DNA from: an uncultured Lewinella sp.
GTDB lineage: Bacteria; Bacteroidota; Bacteroidia; Chitinophagales; Saprospiraceae
Reading direction: 5' to 3'
Length of the DNA: 37,863 nucleotides
Assembly (NCBI GenBank): GCA_913057725.1
Contig: CAJXOS010000053.1
Coordinates: 1 to 37,863, forward strand
The translations under genes and the position numbers were made by a program. Within the stretch, counting starts at the first letter, position 1, and the number at the start of each line of letters is the position of its first letter. The notes under the pieces are model-generated. The model saw nothing but the letters and a program-made list of their open reading frames with translations, was not told the DNA's origin and made no database searches. Shown one piece after another: positions 9,261-16,851 of this stretch.

Positions 9261-10100
9261 TTAACTGGTGAAATCCATGAGCGATTTGAGCTGGGTAATG
9301 ACCTCTTCTCGATACGACTTGGAAACGGGTACGGCGATGTCGGTAGCCCTCAGATGGAGCTCTAGGTCATTGGTTCCGCCCTTGATAGCTTCTACTTGCG
9401 GAAGGTTTACCAGATAAGATCGGTGGCATCGAACGATGGAGGGGTGATTTATACTTGCAATAAGCTTGCTGAGTGAGGTTCGCATCAAAAACTTGTTCAA
9501 CTGCTCGTCCTTCCGATAGTACAACTCTACGTAGTTGTCTTGTGCCTGGCCATACAGGAATATGGAACTCGCCAGGGTGATATGATCTTTATTGCCTTGA
9601 CCTCGAAATTGGATCAATTCATGGCCGCCGAACTCCTTTTTACTGGAGAGGATGTGGTGCATCCGATCTTGAAGGGAACGATAGCGAAACACGAAGAAAG
9701 TGCCAAGGGTTGGAAAGATCAGCACACTGCCACAATTACCAATAAACCCGAAGTAACTCTTTATGCGAAAGTCGTGCCAATTGCCCAAGTAGTTATAGGT
9801 GAAGAAAATTAGTGTTCCTAGCAGAATAAAAGACCAAAGGGTCCAGATGCTAATAGATTTAGCAGAAGCTTCTTTGACGAATAGAGGGCGAAGCAAAAAC
9901 TCATTCGCCAGACTAAAGCTGAGTACAACTACAAAGAAGTAGAAGATTTCTAAGAGGAAGGCCAAAGTATATTGGTGTCGGGGATTGTAATTGTCTACAC
10001 CGAAGGGTAAGAAAAATACCAGGAAGACATAGAAGAAGATCGCCATGCTAAAGCACAGCGTTAGCTTGTATTTCGGGCTGTGAAAAAAAGCAAACTGCAT
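9261..10100 (-). CDS. Membrane-anchored LytTR transcription regulator
   Basis: From the ATG at 10100 the protein has 279 residues; a TTG 16 codons upstream extends the frame but adds only a basic stretch. Four hydrophobic helices fill residues 1-150 (LCFSMAIFFYVFLVFFLPFG, FLLEIFYFFVVVLSFSL, WSFILLGTLIFFTYNYL, SVLIFPTLGTFFVF). The C-terminal part is a LytTR DNA-binding domain: IFLYGQAQDNYVELYY, LMRTSLSKLIASI, IVRCHRSYLVNL and IAVPVSKSYREEV. There is no receiver domain, so the membrane part is presumably the sensor. Such one-component LytTR regulators are common in Bacteroidota. It stands alone beside an 800-base region without a convincing gene. Confidence 0.88.
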   Translation of the reverse strand: MQFAFFHSPKYKLTLCFSMAIFFYVFLVFFLPFGVDNYNPRHQYTLAFLLEIFYFFVVVLSFSLANEFLLRPLFVKEASAKSISIWTLWSFILLGTLIFFTYNYLGNWHDFRIKSYFGFIGNCGSVLIFPTLGTFFVFRYRSLQDRMHHILSSKKEFGGHELIQFRGQGNKDHITLASSIFLYGQAQDNYVELYYRKDEQLNKFLMRTSLSKLIASINHPSIVRCHRSYLVNLPQVEAIKGGTNDLELHLRATDIAVPVSKSYREEVITQLKSLMDFTS

Positions 10101-10900
10101 ACTCGTTCTATTGATAGCGTTAAGGGGGCGTTTCCGCTTTGTCTGCAACTGTTGCGAGCTGAAAGCGGGAAGGAGGCAAGCAAGCCTTCGGCCAATCTGG
10201 CATGTATCTACACCGAATTATTGGCCTGCTGCCCCCTATCCCTTCACCCCAATTCTAGTCTAATAAGTAGGAAGAATCAAAGGCTTCCTATGCTTGTCTT
10301 TTTGGAGCGATAGTGTAATATGGAAGCCCTATACAAATGATCAGGGCTTCCGAAAACGTTTTTACAACTTGAATCACTTAAAAGGACAGGCGCAATTTTC
10401 GAAGAGTGGCAAAACTCGGCAGTGAATCTGCCTAATCCGGGAAATGAGTCGTTGAACGGTGGGAATTGTTAGACGAATGTGCAATTAATAGAAAACACAT
10501 TCAACAGTTGGATAAACACTTGTTATAGCTATATCTCACGTCTGTCTTCTTTAATTCAGCGTCTAAACGCAAAAAAACGCGACTCATCTTGTTCGCGGTA
10601 GTTTCATGTTACAGAAACCCCTACCTTTCGACGGCAGTTGATTGTTATGGGTTTGCCAGTGAGAGATTATTATGCTGCTAAATCTTTGGTTAAGAAATTG
10701 TTAGTCAGTTGTTTATAGAGAAGGTCCGAAACGCTCCGTCTACTCAGTATAATCACACAAAAGGACACTCAAGAAGAGTTGAAATTGACTGAACTAGCAT
10801 TACCATCGCTGCCACTCGATCCGTAGTCTAATACCATTGCTTCGTTCCGTGCTTGTTATAACAGGCCCAGCCTGTTCTTTGTACTTGTAATCATAACACT
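10101..10900. other. Long intergenic region with one strong hairpin
   Basis: No convincing gene is seen in these 800 bases between the divergent LytTR gene and the secreted orphan. A perfect 9-base inverted repeat (10322-10330 and 10343-10351, arm GGAAGCCCT) with a 12-base loop is followed on the plus strand by GAAAACGTTTTT, as in an intrinsic terminator, although no accepted plus-strand gene ends there. A 7-base inverted repeat, AACAGGC/GCCTGTT, lies at 10860-10876 just before the orphan gene. The region could hold a small RNA, regulatory sites or decayed sequence. Confidence 0.5.
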
Positions 10901-11485
10901 ATGAGGAATTACGTATTGGGACTATCGTTGTTGATAGTATTTACCTGCGGCTCCGATGAAGTATGGAGCCAGAAGGCTCGGGGAGGAGATCAACTCTTAG
11001 GTCTTTTGAAGATGGATCGCGGTCTCTCTAATGAAAGTACCCAACCCTTAAGCAATGCCCAACATTACACTTACGGTGAAAGAACTCCGTTAGCTGATGA
11101 TCACAACACACTGATGGAAAGGCGAAAACTATTTGAAGCAGCAGAGCATCAAATACGTCTTTACTACGATGGAGTGGGTTCGCTCGAGGGTCTGCTCTTT
11201 ACTAGTGAGGATGCACCTCCATTGCTGGTAACTCATCTAAGTACAGCAAAGGAATTTCAGGAACTTCTGATAGAGTGGGTGCGCCTGAATGGGTATAATG
11301 ACTACATCACCGAGAGATTTGTCTTTCGTTCACCATATCGATATGCTTGTGTAGCAAAGGACCAAGATGCGCTCCGTAGACCATACGATGGAATTATACA
11401 CGGAGAGCTTGTACAAGAAACCATAAGGAATGGCCGAGTAAATGTTATTCGCATTCCGATTGAATTAGAGCTCAGCTCTATATAA
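10901..11485 (+). CDS. Secreted protein of unknown function
   Basis: A 194-residue protein starting with a hydrophobic signal (MRNYVLGLSLLIVFTC); cleavage after EVWSQ or lipidation at Cys16 are both possible. The mature part is mixed alpha/beta, with RRKLFEAAEHQIRLYYDG and FQELLIEWVRLNGYND as probable helices and a charged C terminus. I recognise no family. The coding frame has the composition of its neighbours and a normal ATG, so it is probably real. It is flanked by long non-coding stretches on both sides and belongs to no visible operon. Confidence 0.65.
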   Translation: MRNYVLGLSLLIVFTCGSDEVWSQKARGGDQLLGLLKMDRGLSNESTQPLSNAQHYTYGERTPLADDHNTLMERRKLFEAAEHQIRLYYDGVGSLEGLLFTSEDAPPLLVTHLSTAKEFQELLIEWVRLNGYNDYITERFVFRSPYRYACVAKDQDALRRPYDGIIHGELVQETIRNGRVNVIRIPIELELSSI

Positions 11486-11598
11486 CTAAACACTATGAAC
11501 AACGGGAATTGATAATTGCATCAAATCCATTTGCACTAGTGTGTCTGTTCAAGTGAGAACTTTGGGGATTTCACAGCATCCTGTTTCCCGAAACTTTT

Positions 11599-11649
11599 CC
11601 TGTCTAACCGGGGGGTAGACAGGATAGAGGTGACGCATCACCGTGATGC
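11599..11649. terminator. Hairpin pair after the orphan secreted gene
   Basis: An 8-base inverted repeat, CCTGTCTA/TAGACAGG (11599-11606 and 11616-11623), encloses a G-rich 9-base loop. It is followed by a near-perfect palindrome GCATCACCGTGATGC at 11635-11649. They lie between the convergent orphan and AraC genes. The first could terminate transcription, though no T-run follows, so the call is weak. Confidence 0.35.
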
Positions 11650-11714
11650 CCGGAACTCGATTGACTAAGCTTGAATACATTTAGCGATCCAAGGGTTCTT
11701 TCCTTGACAGACCA

Positions 11715-12584
11715 CTAGCTTTTTGCTCGGAATTGAGTAGGTGAGATTCCAGCCTTCTTCTTGAAAAAGGAACTAAAATGAAGTGGCTCCTCGAATCCAA
11801 TGCGGTAGGCGATTTCCTTTGCCGTTAGGTCTGTGTGAAGTAGCAATCGTTTGGCCTCTAGTAAAAGACGGTCTTGAATAAATTCCTTCGCGGACTTTCC
11901 GGTAAACTGTTTGACGGTCTGGCTTAGATACTTTGAGCTCAGATGGACTTCTGCGGCGTAGTCATTTACTTTATGCCATTCGGAATAGCGCTGCTCTACA
12001 AGGTGCTTGAAATCTCGAAGAATACATACGCCAGCATTCTCTTCGTCGAGTTGGCGCGGATTGATAGTGCTACTGTTGTTGCAATGAATAAGAAACAGTT
12101 GCAATAAGGCCCCTAGTGCCCGACTGCGATAGGTGAGTTCCATCGGAAGACACTCTCGCATTTGCTTGATAATGGCCTGGAGGCGTTCGAAGGTGAGCTG
12201 GTCCAACTGTAGGGGAGGAGCGTCCCCGAAAGCTTGAAATAAGTTGATGTTAGTGATAAAACTCTCCGGAATATTATTTGCTACCAGGAAGTCTCTAGAA
12301 AAGGTAAACACCGAGCCATCAGGCTTGGTATTCGCCGCCACCTGGTGTACCTGACCCGGGCTGACAAAAAACACTTGCAGCGGTTGGAAGGAATAGGTTT
12401 TGTAATCGACGAGATGGGTGCCTTCTGCTTGCTCAATCAGCAATACGGTGTAATAATCGTGGCGGTGTGGAACATCAGTCTTGCCTTCTGCCTGATCATA
12501 GATCTCACCCATGTCTCCTAAGTAGAAGTCCGTGTTGTGCTTCCTATTCTCAATCTTGTTCTGAGCTCTTTGTCGGTAGTCCAT
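11715..12584 (-). CDS. AraC-family transcriptional regulator
   Basis: A 289-residue regulator. The N-terminal half is an AraC-type cupin: DVPHRHDYYTVLLI, YSFQPLQVFFVSPGQVHQV. The C-terminal 100 residues carry the two helix-turn-helix motifs: VNDYAAEVHLSSKYLSQTVK with FTGKSAKEFIQDRLLLEAK, then TAKEIAYRIGFEEPLHFSSF with FFKKKAGISPTQFR. The ligand is unknown. It lies downstream of the nitroreductase and its small partner on the same strand, separated by 115 bases containing a palindrome, so it may control those genes or be transcribed with them. Confidence 0.92.
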   Translation of the reverse strand: MDYRQRAQNKIENRKHNTDFYLGDMGEIYDQAEGKTDVPHRHDYYTVLLIEQAEGTHLVDYKTYSFQPLQVFFVSPGQVHQVAANTKPDGSVFTFSRDFLVANNIPESFITNINLFQAFGDAPPLQLDQLTFERLQAIIKQMRECLPMELTYRSRALGALLQLFLIHCNNSSTINPRQLDEENAGVCILRDFKHLVEQRYSEWHKVNDYAAEVHLSSKYLSQTVKQFTGKSAKEFIQDRLLLEAKRLLLHTDLTAKEIAYRIGFEEPLHFSSFFKKKAGISPTQFRAKS

Positions 12585-12660
12585 TACGGTAGATTAAATG
12601 GTCAGGCTAATCTTTGAACGATCAGTAGTGGAAAAAGTTGGTGGATGCGGCAGTGGGGCG

Positions 12661-12679
12661 CAGTCGATATTGTCGACTG
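12661..12679. promoter_or_regulatory. Palindrome upstream of the AraC gene
   Basis: CAGTCGA and TCGACTG form a perfect 7-base inverted repeat separated by TATTG, 77 bases before the AraC ATG and just after the small gene ends. It could be an operator or a weak terminator; no T-run supports the latter. Confidence 0.35.
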
Positions 12680-12699
12680 TTCGCGGACAACCAAATCCA

Positions 12700-13051
12700 C
12701 TAATTTTCCGAAAAAGGATCGTCTGTTACCTGCATGGATGCTTGTTCTCTGGTAGCCAGAACGCCTTCGATCTCGCTCTTCAATAATCCGCTACCCCCAC
12801 CAAAATGCTGGACAATAGCACTTTCTGGACGAGCTTGCTGGAACAATGCTCTCACCTTCTTTTCAGAGATATCATCTATACCTCCGCCCAGAAGCAGGAT
12901 GTCATAGGAGCGCTGCCAGAACTGCTCAATGATGACTTCTTCCTCCGTATAGCCTTCGCCCGACCAGGCTTCGTTGTTATTAATTAGGCGAAGTACGGTG
13001 TCCAGAATCTCAGGGTGCTTGCCATAAACCAAAGATGTTTATCTTTTTCAT
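12700..13051 (-). pseudogene. Receiver-like small protein gene with apparent +1 frameshift
   Basis: The long frame starts only at a TTG (13032) and gives 110 residues. A better start, the ATG at 13051, overlaps the nitroreductase stop as ATGA but lies one frame away and reaches a stop after 13 codons. Removing one base from the TTT at 13031-13033 (AAA on the plus strand) joins the two frames into MKKINILVYGKHPEILDTV, continuing to 116 residues. The product resembles a small alpha/beta, receiver-like fold: IEQFWQRSYDILLLGGGID, then KVRALFQQARP and IVQHFGGGSGLL. It could be a real inactivating mutation, a sequencing error in a base run, or use of the TTG start. Function unknown. Confidence 0.65.
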
Positions 13052-13638
13052 AGCTCGCGTGTGAATTGATTAATGGATAAACGGTTCCGTGCACTCAGTT
13101 CACGGCTGAGGTATGGTTCTTCCAGCGCTTCAGCTTCACCGAGGTAGCCTAAGGCGATCATGCACACAGGGCGTTGGTCATCGCTGAGATTCAATACCTC
13201 TTTTGTTTTGTTGCTATCAAAACCCGCCATCATATGACCGTAGATATCCAGGTGAGCAGCTTGTAGCATTAGCTGTGCATTGGCCATGCCCAGATCATGT
13301 GTGGCCCAGGGGTTGGTTTTACTGGTCTTAGCAAAGGTGTTGCGCTGAATAGTAACAACCAGGACGGCTGCTTTTTGGGTCCAAGGCTGATTTCCAGGCA
13401 TTAGGCAATCCCATAGTTGATCAAAGCCTGGTGTGCCTTTATGTGCGTATGCATATTCCCAAGGTTGCTCATTGTTGGCACTAGCCGACCAGCGAGCTGC
13501 TTCAAAAAGTGCGTTCAGTTGATCTGGCGCAATAGCCTGCTCAGAAAATGAACGCGGACTCCAGCGCTTGGCAATTAAGGAATGAACATCGTGCTCCGTC
13601 TCTGGAGTCTTGATCTGAAGAGTACTAACGGCTTTCAT
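13048..13638 (-). CDS. Nitroreductase-family flavoprotein
   Basis: A 196-residue nitroreductase-fold protein. The N-terminal motif IAKRWSPRSFSEQAIAP and the following LFEAARWSASANNEQPWEYA are the FMN-binding hallmark. The dimer-core helix and C-terminal KEVLNLSDDQRPVCMIALGY with the G-Y-LGEAE motif are present. The family reduces nitro compounds, quinones or similar electron acceptors with NAD(P)H through FMN; the natural substrate cannot be told. Its stop codon overlaps the start of the small receiver-like gene by four bases, and an AraC regulator follows, suggesting one stress- or redox-related unit. Confidence 0.92.
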   Translation of the reverse strand: MKAVSTLQIKTPETEHDVHSLIAKRWSPRSFSEQAIAPDQLNALFEAARWSASANNEQPWEYAYAHKGTPGFDQLWDCLMPGNQPWTQKAAVLVVTIQRNTFAKTSKTNPWATHDLGMANAQLMLQAAHLDIYGHMMAGFDSNKTKEVLNLSDDQRPVCMIALGYLGEAEALEEPYLSRELSARNRLSINQFTREL

Positions 13639-13795
13639 TGTTGATTGTTTTCTCGCTCAATGAGCAGCAATTTGGTCGAATTGAATCTATCGGGCAATAC
13701 AAGCCGATAACCACAGACAAAATTGCAGGTTTCAACAAAGGAGAGCCATATAAAAACAGGATAGTGTGATGTAAAAATCACCTTCCCGTTCCATT

Positions 13796-13837
13796 GTTCC
13801 CTCGCGTCTGTTCCCTCGCGTCCGTTTCCGAGCGTCC
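13796..13837. repeat. Three tandem 14-base repeats
   Basis: Three abutting 14-base units lie at 13796, 13810 and 13824: GTTCCCTCGCGTCT, GTTCCCTCGCGTCC and GTTTCCGAGCGTCC. They are more GC-rich than their surroundings. They fall between the nitroreductase promoter region and the 3' end of the korB gene. Role unknown. Confidence 0.7.
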
Positions 13838-13879
13838 CCCGACGCGAAGAAGTAAAAATGATAACTAACCAACTAACCC

Positions 13880-14932
13880 CTACCTCATACTCACATTAAT
13901 CTCCTCCAACTTCACACTACCCGGGCACAAGTCATCCTCTCGTAGCGTATTCAGCGGTCGCTTTGTGGTATTCATCAGGTCATGTAGTTCCTGACTCTTC
14001 GGATCGATGTAGATTAAGCCGGTCAGTATTTCTCCATCCATTTTTGACTTTTGCAGGCGTAGGAAGGCCGAATAACGATCGGTAGGATCCCATTTGGGTG
14101 CTAGCTTTCGTAGAGCGATAACGGAGCCATCGTGCAGTGCTACATCAGCAGAGCTGCCTTCTTCGTATTCGACGGTGATCTCCTCTTGTTCGGGAACAAA
14201 ATCTAGGACCGAGGTGGCCGCAATATGGTCACGCACAAAGTCGTAGGATTTGGTGGATCCTTTATTATTGTTGAAAGTGACACATGGAGAAATAACATCA
14301 ATCAGTGCAAAGCCCGGGTGGGACATGGCGGCTTTGATTAGAGGTACAAGTTGAGTCTTATCCCCCGAAAAACTACGTGCTACGAAGGTGGCTTTTAGCT
14401 CTAGTGCCATGCCCACAAGATCAATGGCTTCAAAGGGATTTGGTTTGCCTGGTTTGGTGCGGGAACCCAGATCCGCTGTAGCGGAATCTTGCCCTTTCGT
14501 CAGGCCGTAGCAACCGTTGTTCATGACGATGTAAACCATGTTCAGGTTGCGTCGAATGGCATGCACAAATTGCCCCATACCAATGGATGCGGTGTCCCCA
14601 TCGCCAGAGATGCCCAGGTAGATCAAATCTCGATTGGCCATATTGGCACCAGTCGTTACGCTCGGCATACGACCATGTACCGAATTAAAACCATGAGAGT
14701 TCCGCAGGAAGTAGGTAGGCGTCTTGGAAGAACACCCGATCCCAGAGATTTTTGCCAGCCGATGAGGCTCCACATTCATCTCAAAACAAGCTTGGATGAT
14801 GCCACCACTGATGGAATCATGGCCGCAACCAGCACAGAGTGTGGAAATAGCACCTTCGTAATCTGATTTAGCAAAACCTAGCGCATTCTTTGGAAGTCCG
14901 GGATGGCGAAAGGTGGGTTTTATATAAGTCAT
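13880..14932 (-). CDS. korB: 2-oxoacid:ferredoxin oxidoreductase, beta subunit
   Basis: A 350-residue beta subunit that binds thiamine diphosphate and an iron-sulfur cluster. Cluster and cofactor motifs are visible: LCAGCGHD, KISGIGCSS, then GISGDGDTASIGM with MNNGCYGLTKGQ, and a distal cysteine in VISPCVTFNN. Together with the adjacent alpha subunit it would oxidise a 2-oxoacid to the acyl-CoA and CO2, reducing ferredoxin. 2-Oxoglutarate is the most common substrate for this two-subunit type in aerobic Bacteroidota, but pyruvate or branched-chain oxoacids cannot be excluded. It is the last gene of the three-gene operon, 33 bases after korA. Confidence 0.9.
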   Translation of the reverse strand: MTYIKPTFRHPGLPKNALGFAKSDYEGAISTLCAGCGHDSISGGIIQACFEMNVEPHRLAKISGIGCSSKTPTYFLRNSHGFNSVHGRMPSVTTGANMANRDLIYLGISGDGDTASIGMGQFVHAIRRNLNMVYIVMNNGCYGLTKGQDSATADLGSRTKPGKPNPFEAIDLVGMALELKATFVARSFSGDKTQLVPLIKAAMSHPGFALIDVISPCVTFNNNKGSTKSYDFVRDHIAATSVLDFVPEQEEITVEYEEGSSADVALHDGSVIALRKLAPKWDPTDRYSAFLRLQKSKMDGEILTGLIYIDPKSQELHDLMNTTKRPLNTLREDDLCPGSVKLEEINVSMR

Positions 14933-14965
14933 GGTCTTTGTTTTTAACGAGGATGAAAATGGGTG

Positions 14966-16777
14966 CTACGCTTCTGCCCCAACACTCAGGTGTGCCTGAA
15001 TACCGTCTACAATTGTTTTGGCAGTGATAGGCATCCCATCATAATTGAGAATGGAAGTCAATTTGCTAGGAGGGATCTCCAGTTCATTCATGATAATGGT
15101 GCGAAGCTGAGCATCGCGATTTTGCTCAATCACGAATATTTCATCATGCTCTTCCATGAAGTCTGCCACAGTCTTGTTGAACGGGAAGGCTTTGATCCGG
15201 ATGGCGTCTACGGAGATGCCTTTCGCTTCCATCATGTCCATGGCCTCTAGGGCAGCATAGGTGGTAGTACCGAGGAATACAATGCCTTTGCTGGATCGGT
15301 ACTCCTTCTGATAGAGCTCTGGCGCAGGAACATGATCTTGCGCCGTCACCCATTTCTTCAACAGCCGATCAACAACTCGCACATACACCTCACCACTTTC
15401 AGTATAGCGGGCGTACTCGTCACGTGAGGTGCCACGGGTAAAGAAGGATCCTTTAGTAGGGTGCGTGCCCGGGATAGTACGATAGCAGATGCCATCATCA
15501 TCTACATCTAGATAACGACCGTACTCTTTCAGCTGCTCTAGCTCTTCGGCATTGTAGACTTTGCCTAGGTCGTAGCGGCGATTATCGTCCCATTTTAGCG
15601 GCGGACTCATGTGGTAATTCATGCCAAGATCTAGATCGGAAACGAGGATCACTGGCGTTTGGAAACGGTCGGCCAAATCAAAGCATTCGGCGGTCATCTC
15701 AAAGCACTCCGCTGGGGTGCTTGGGAAGAGGCAGATGTGCTTAGTGTCACCATGGGAGGCATAGATGCACGTCATCAGATCACCCTGTTGGGTACGGGTA
15801 GGCATACCGGTAGATGGCCCTCCTCTTTGCACGTTGATTAGTACTACTGGGATTTCTGCGAAGTAGGCAAGGCCAATGAATTCACCCATCAGGGATACGC
15901 CGGGCCCACTAGTGGTAGTAAAAGCCCGAGCACCATTCCAGGTGGCGCCAATCACCATTCCCATCGCTGCCAGTTCGTCTTCTGCCTGTACGCTGGCATA
16001 GTTCTTTTGACCTGTTTCAGGATCAATGCGTAATTGTTTGGCGTACGATTCAAACTCCTTAATGATAGAAGTAGAGGGCGTAATCGGATACCAGGCCGCT
16101 ACCGTGGCTCCTCCGTAGATGGTGCCAAGTGCCGTAGCGGCATTGCCTTCAATCAGGATATGGTCCCCAACATTATCTCTGGTTTCCAAATGAATGGGCA
16201 ACGGACAACTAAAGGTTTCATTGGCGTAGTTATAGCCAGCATCTAGGGCCTGGAAGTTAGGTGGTACTAGCTTAGGCTTCGCGGCGAATTGCTCCCGGAT
16301 TATTTGCCGAATGACATCCATATCCATATTCAGAAGCGCAGCCAATGCACCCACGTAGATAATATTTTTGAACAGCTGTTGCTGCCGCGGCACAGAGAAA
16401 AAATCCATACTGAGTTGCATCATCGGTATACCGAGATAGGTGATGTCATCGCGCAAATCCTGTTTGTGTAATGGCTTCGAACTGTCATAGATGAAATAAC
16501 CGCCACTGCGTACCGAGGCAATGTCTTTCTCATAGCTCTGGGGGTTTACTGCGACCAGCACATCTATGCCAGCACGCCGGCCCAGGTAACCGTGTTCATT
16601 GATCCGTACCTCGTACCAAGTGGGAAGCCCTTGGATATTTGATGGAAAGATATTCTTAGGTGATACGGGCAGCCCCATTCGAAAGACTGCCTTGGAGAAC
16701 ATATTATTAGCACTGGCAGAGCCCGTTCCGTTTACATTCGCAAAGCGAATGACCATATCATTGATGATGTCCGACAT
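14966..16777 (-). CDS. korA: 2-oxoacid:ferredoxin oxidoreductase, fused gamma-alpha subunit
   Basis: A 603-residue subunit with the gamma domain fused in front. Residues about 1-190 hold the gamma part (RFANVNGTGSASANNMFSKA, IDVLVAVNPQSY). The alpha part begins near residue 205 with EGNAATALGTIYGG and the hallmark AAWYPITPSTSI. It continues with AEDELAAMGMVIGA, TTSGPGVSLMGEF and the loop QRGGPSTGMPTRTQQGDL, which is characteristic of 2-oxoacid oxidoreductases with this domain order. A C-terminal transketolase-type domain has GTTTYAALEAMDMM and IFVIEQNRDAQL. The ATG at 16777 is clear. It lies between the iron-sulfur oxidoreductase and korB in one operon. Confidence 0.92.
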   Translation of the reverse strand: MSDIINDMVIRFANVNGTGSASANNMFSKAVFRMGLPVSPKNIFPSNIQGLPTWYEVRINEHGYLGRRAGIDVLVAVNPQSYEKDIASVRSGGYFIYDSSKPLHKQDLRDDITYLGIPMMQLSMDFFSVPRQQQLFKNIIYVGALAALLNMDMDVIRQIIREQFAAKPKLVPPNFQALDAGYNYANETFSCPLPIHLETRDNVGDHILIEGNAATALGTIYGGATVAAWYPITPSTSIIKEFESYAKQLRIDPETGQKNYASVQAEDELAAMGMVIGATWNGARAFTTTSGPGVSLMGEFIGLAYFAEIPVVLINVQRGGPSTGMPTRTQQGDLMTCIYASHGDTKHICLFPSTPAECFEMTAECFDLADRFQTPVILVSDLDLGMNYHMSPPLKWDDNRRYDLGKVYNAEELEQLKEYGRYLDVDDDGICYRTIPGTHPTKGSFFTRGTSRDEYARYTESGEVYVRVVDRLLKKWVTAQDHVPAPELYQKEYRSSKGIVFLGTTTYAALEAMDMMEAKGISVDAIRIKAFPFNKTVADFMEEHDEIFVIEQNRDAQLRTIIMNELEIPPSKLTSILNYDGMPITAKTIVDGIQAHLSVGAEA

Positions 16778-16851
16778 AATTTTTCAAGTTCTGTTTTCCT
16801 GCGACGTGGCAGGTTGGTGGTCGTCGTATTCAGGTTTCTGATCTTACCGAT

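Noticed and set aside
10080-10313. 77-residue plus-strand open frame ending just before a hairpin
   Set aside because: It has a GTG start inside the antisense of the LytTR gene and low-complexity, non-homologous-looking sequence. The hairpin alone does not make it a gene.
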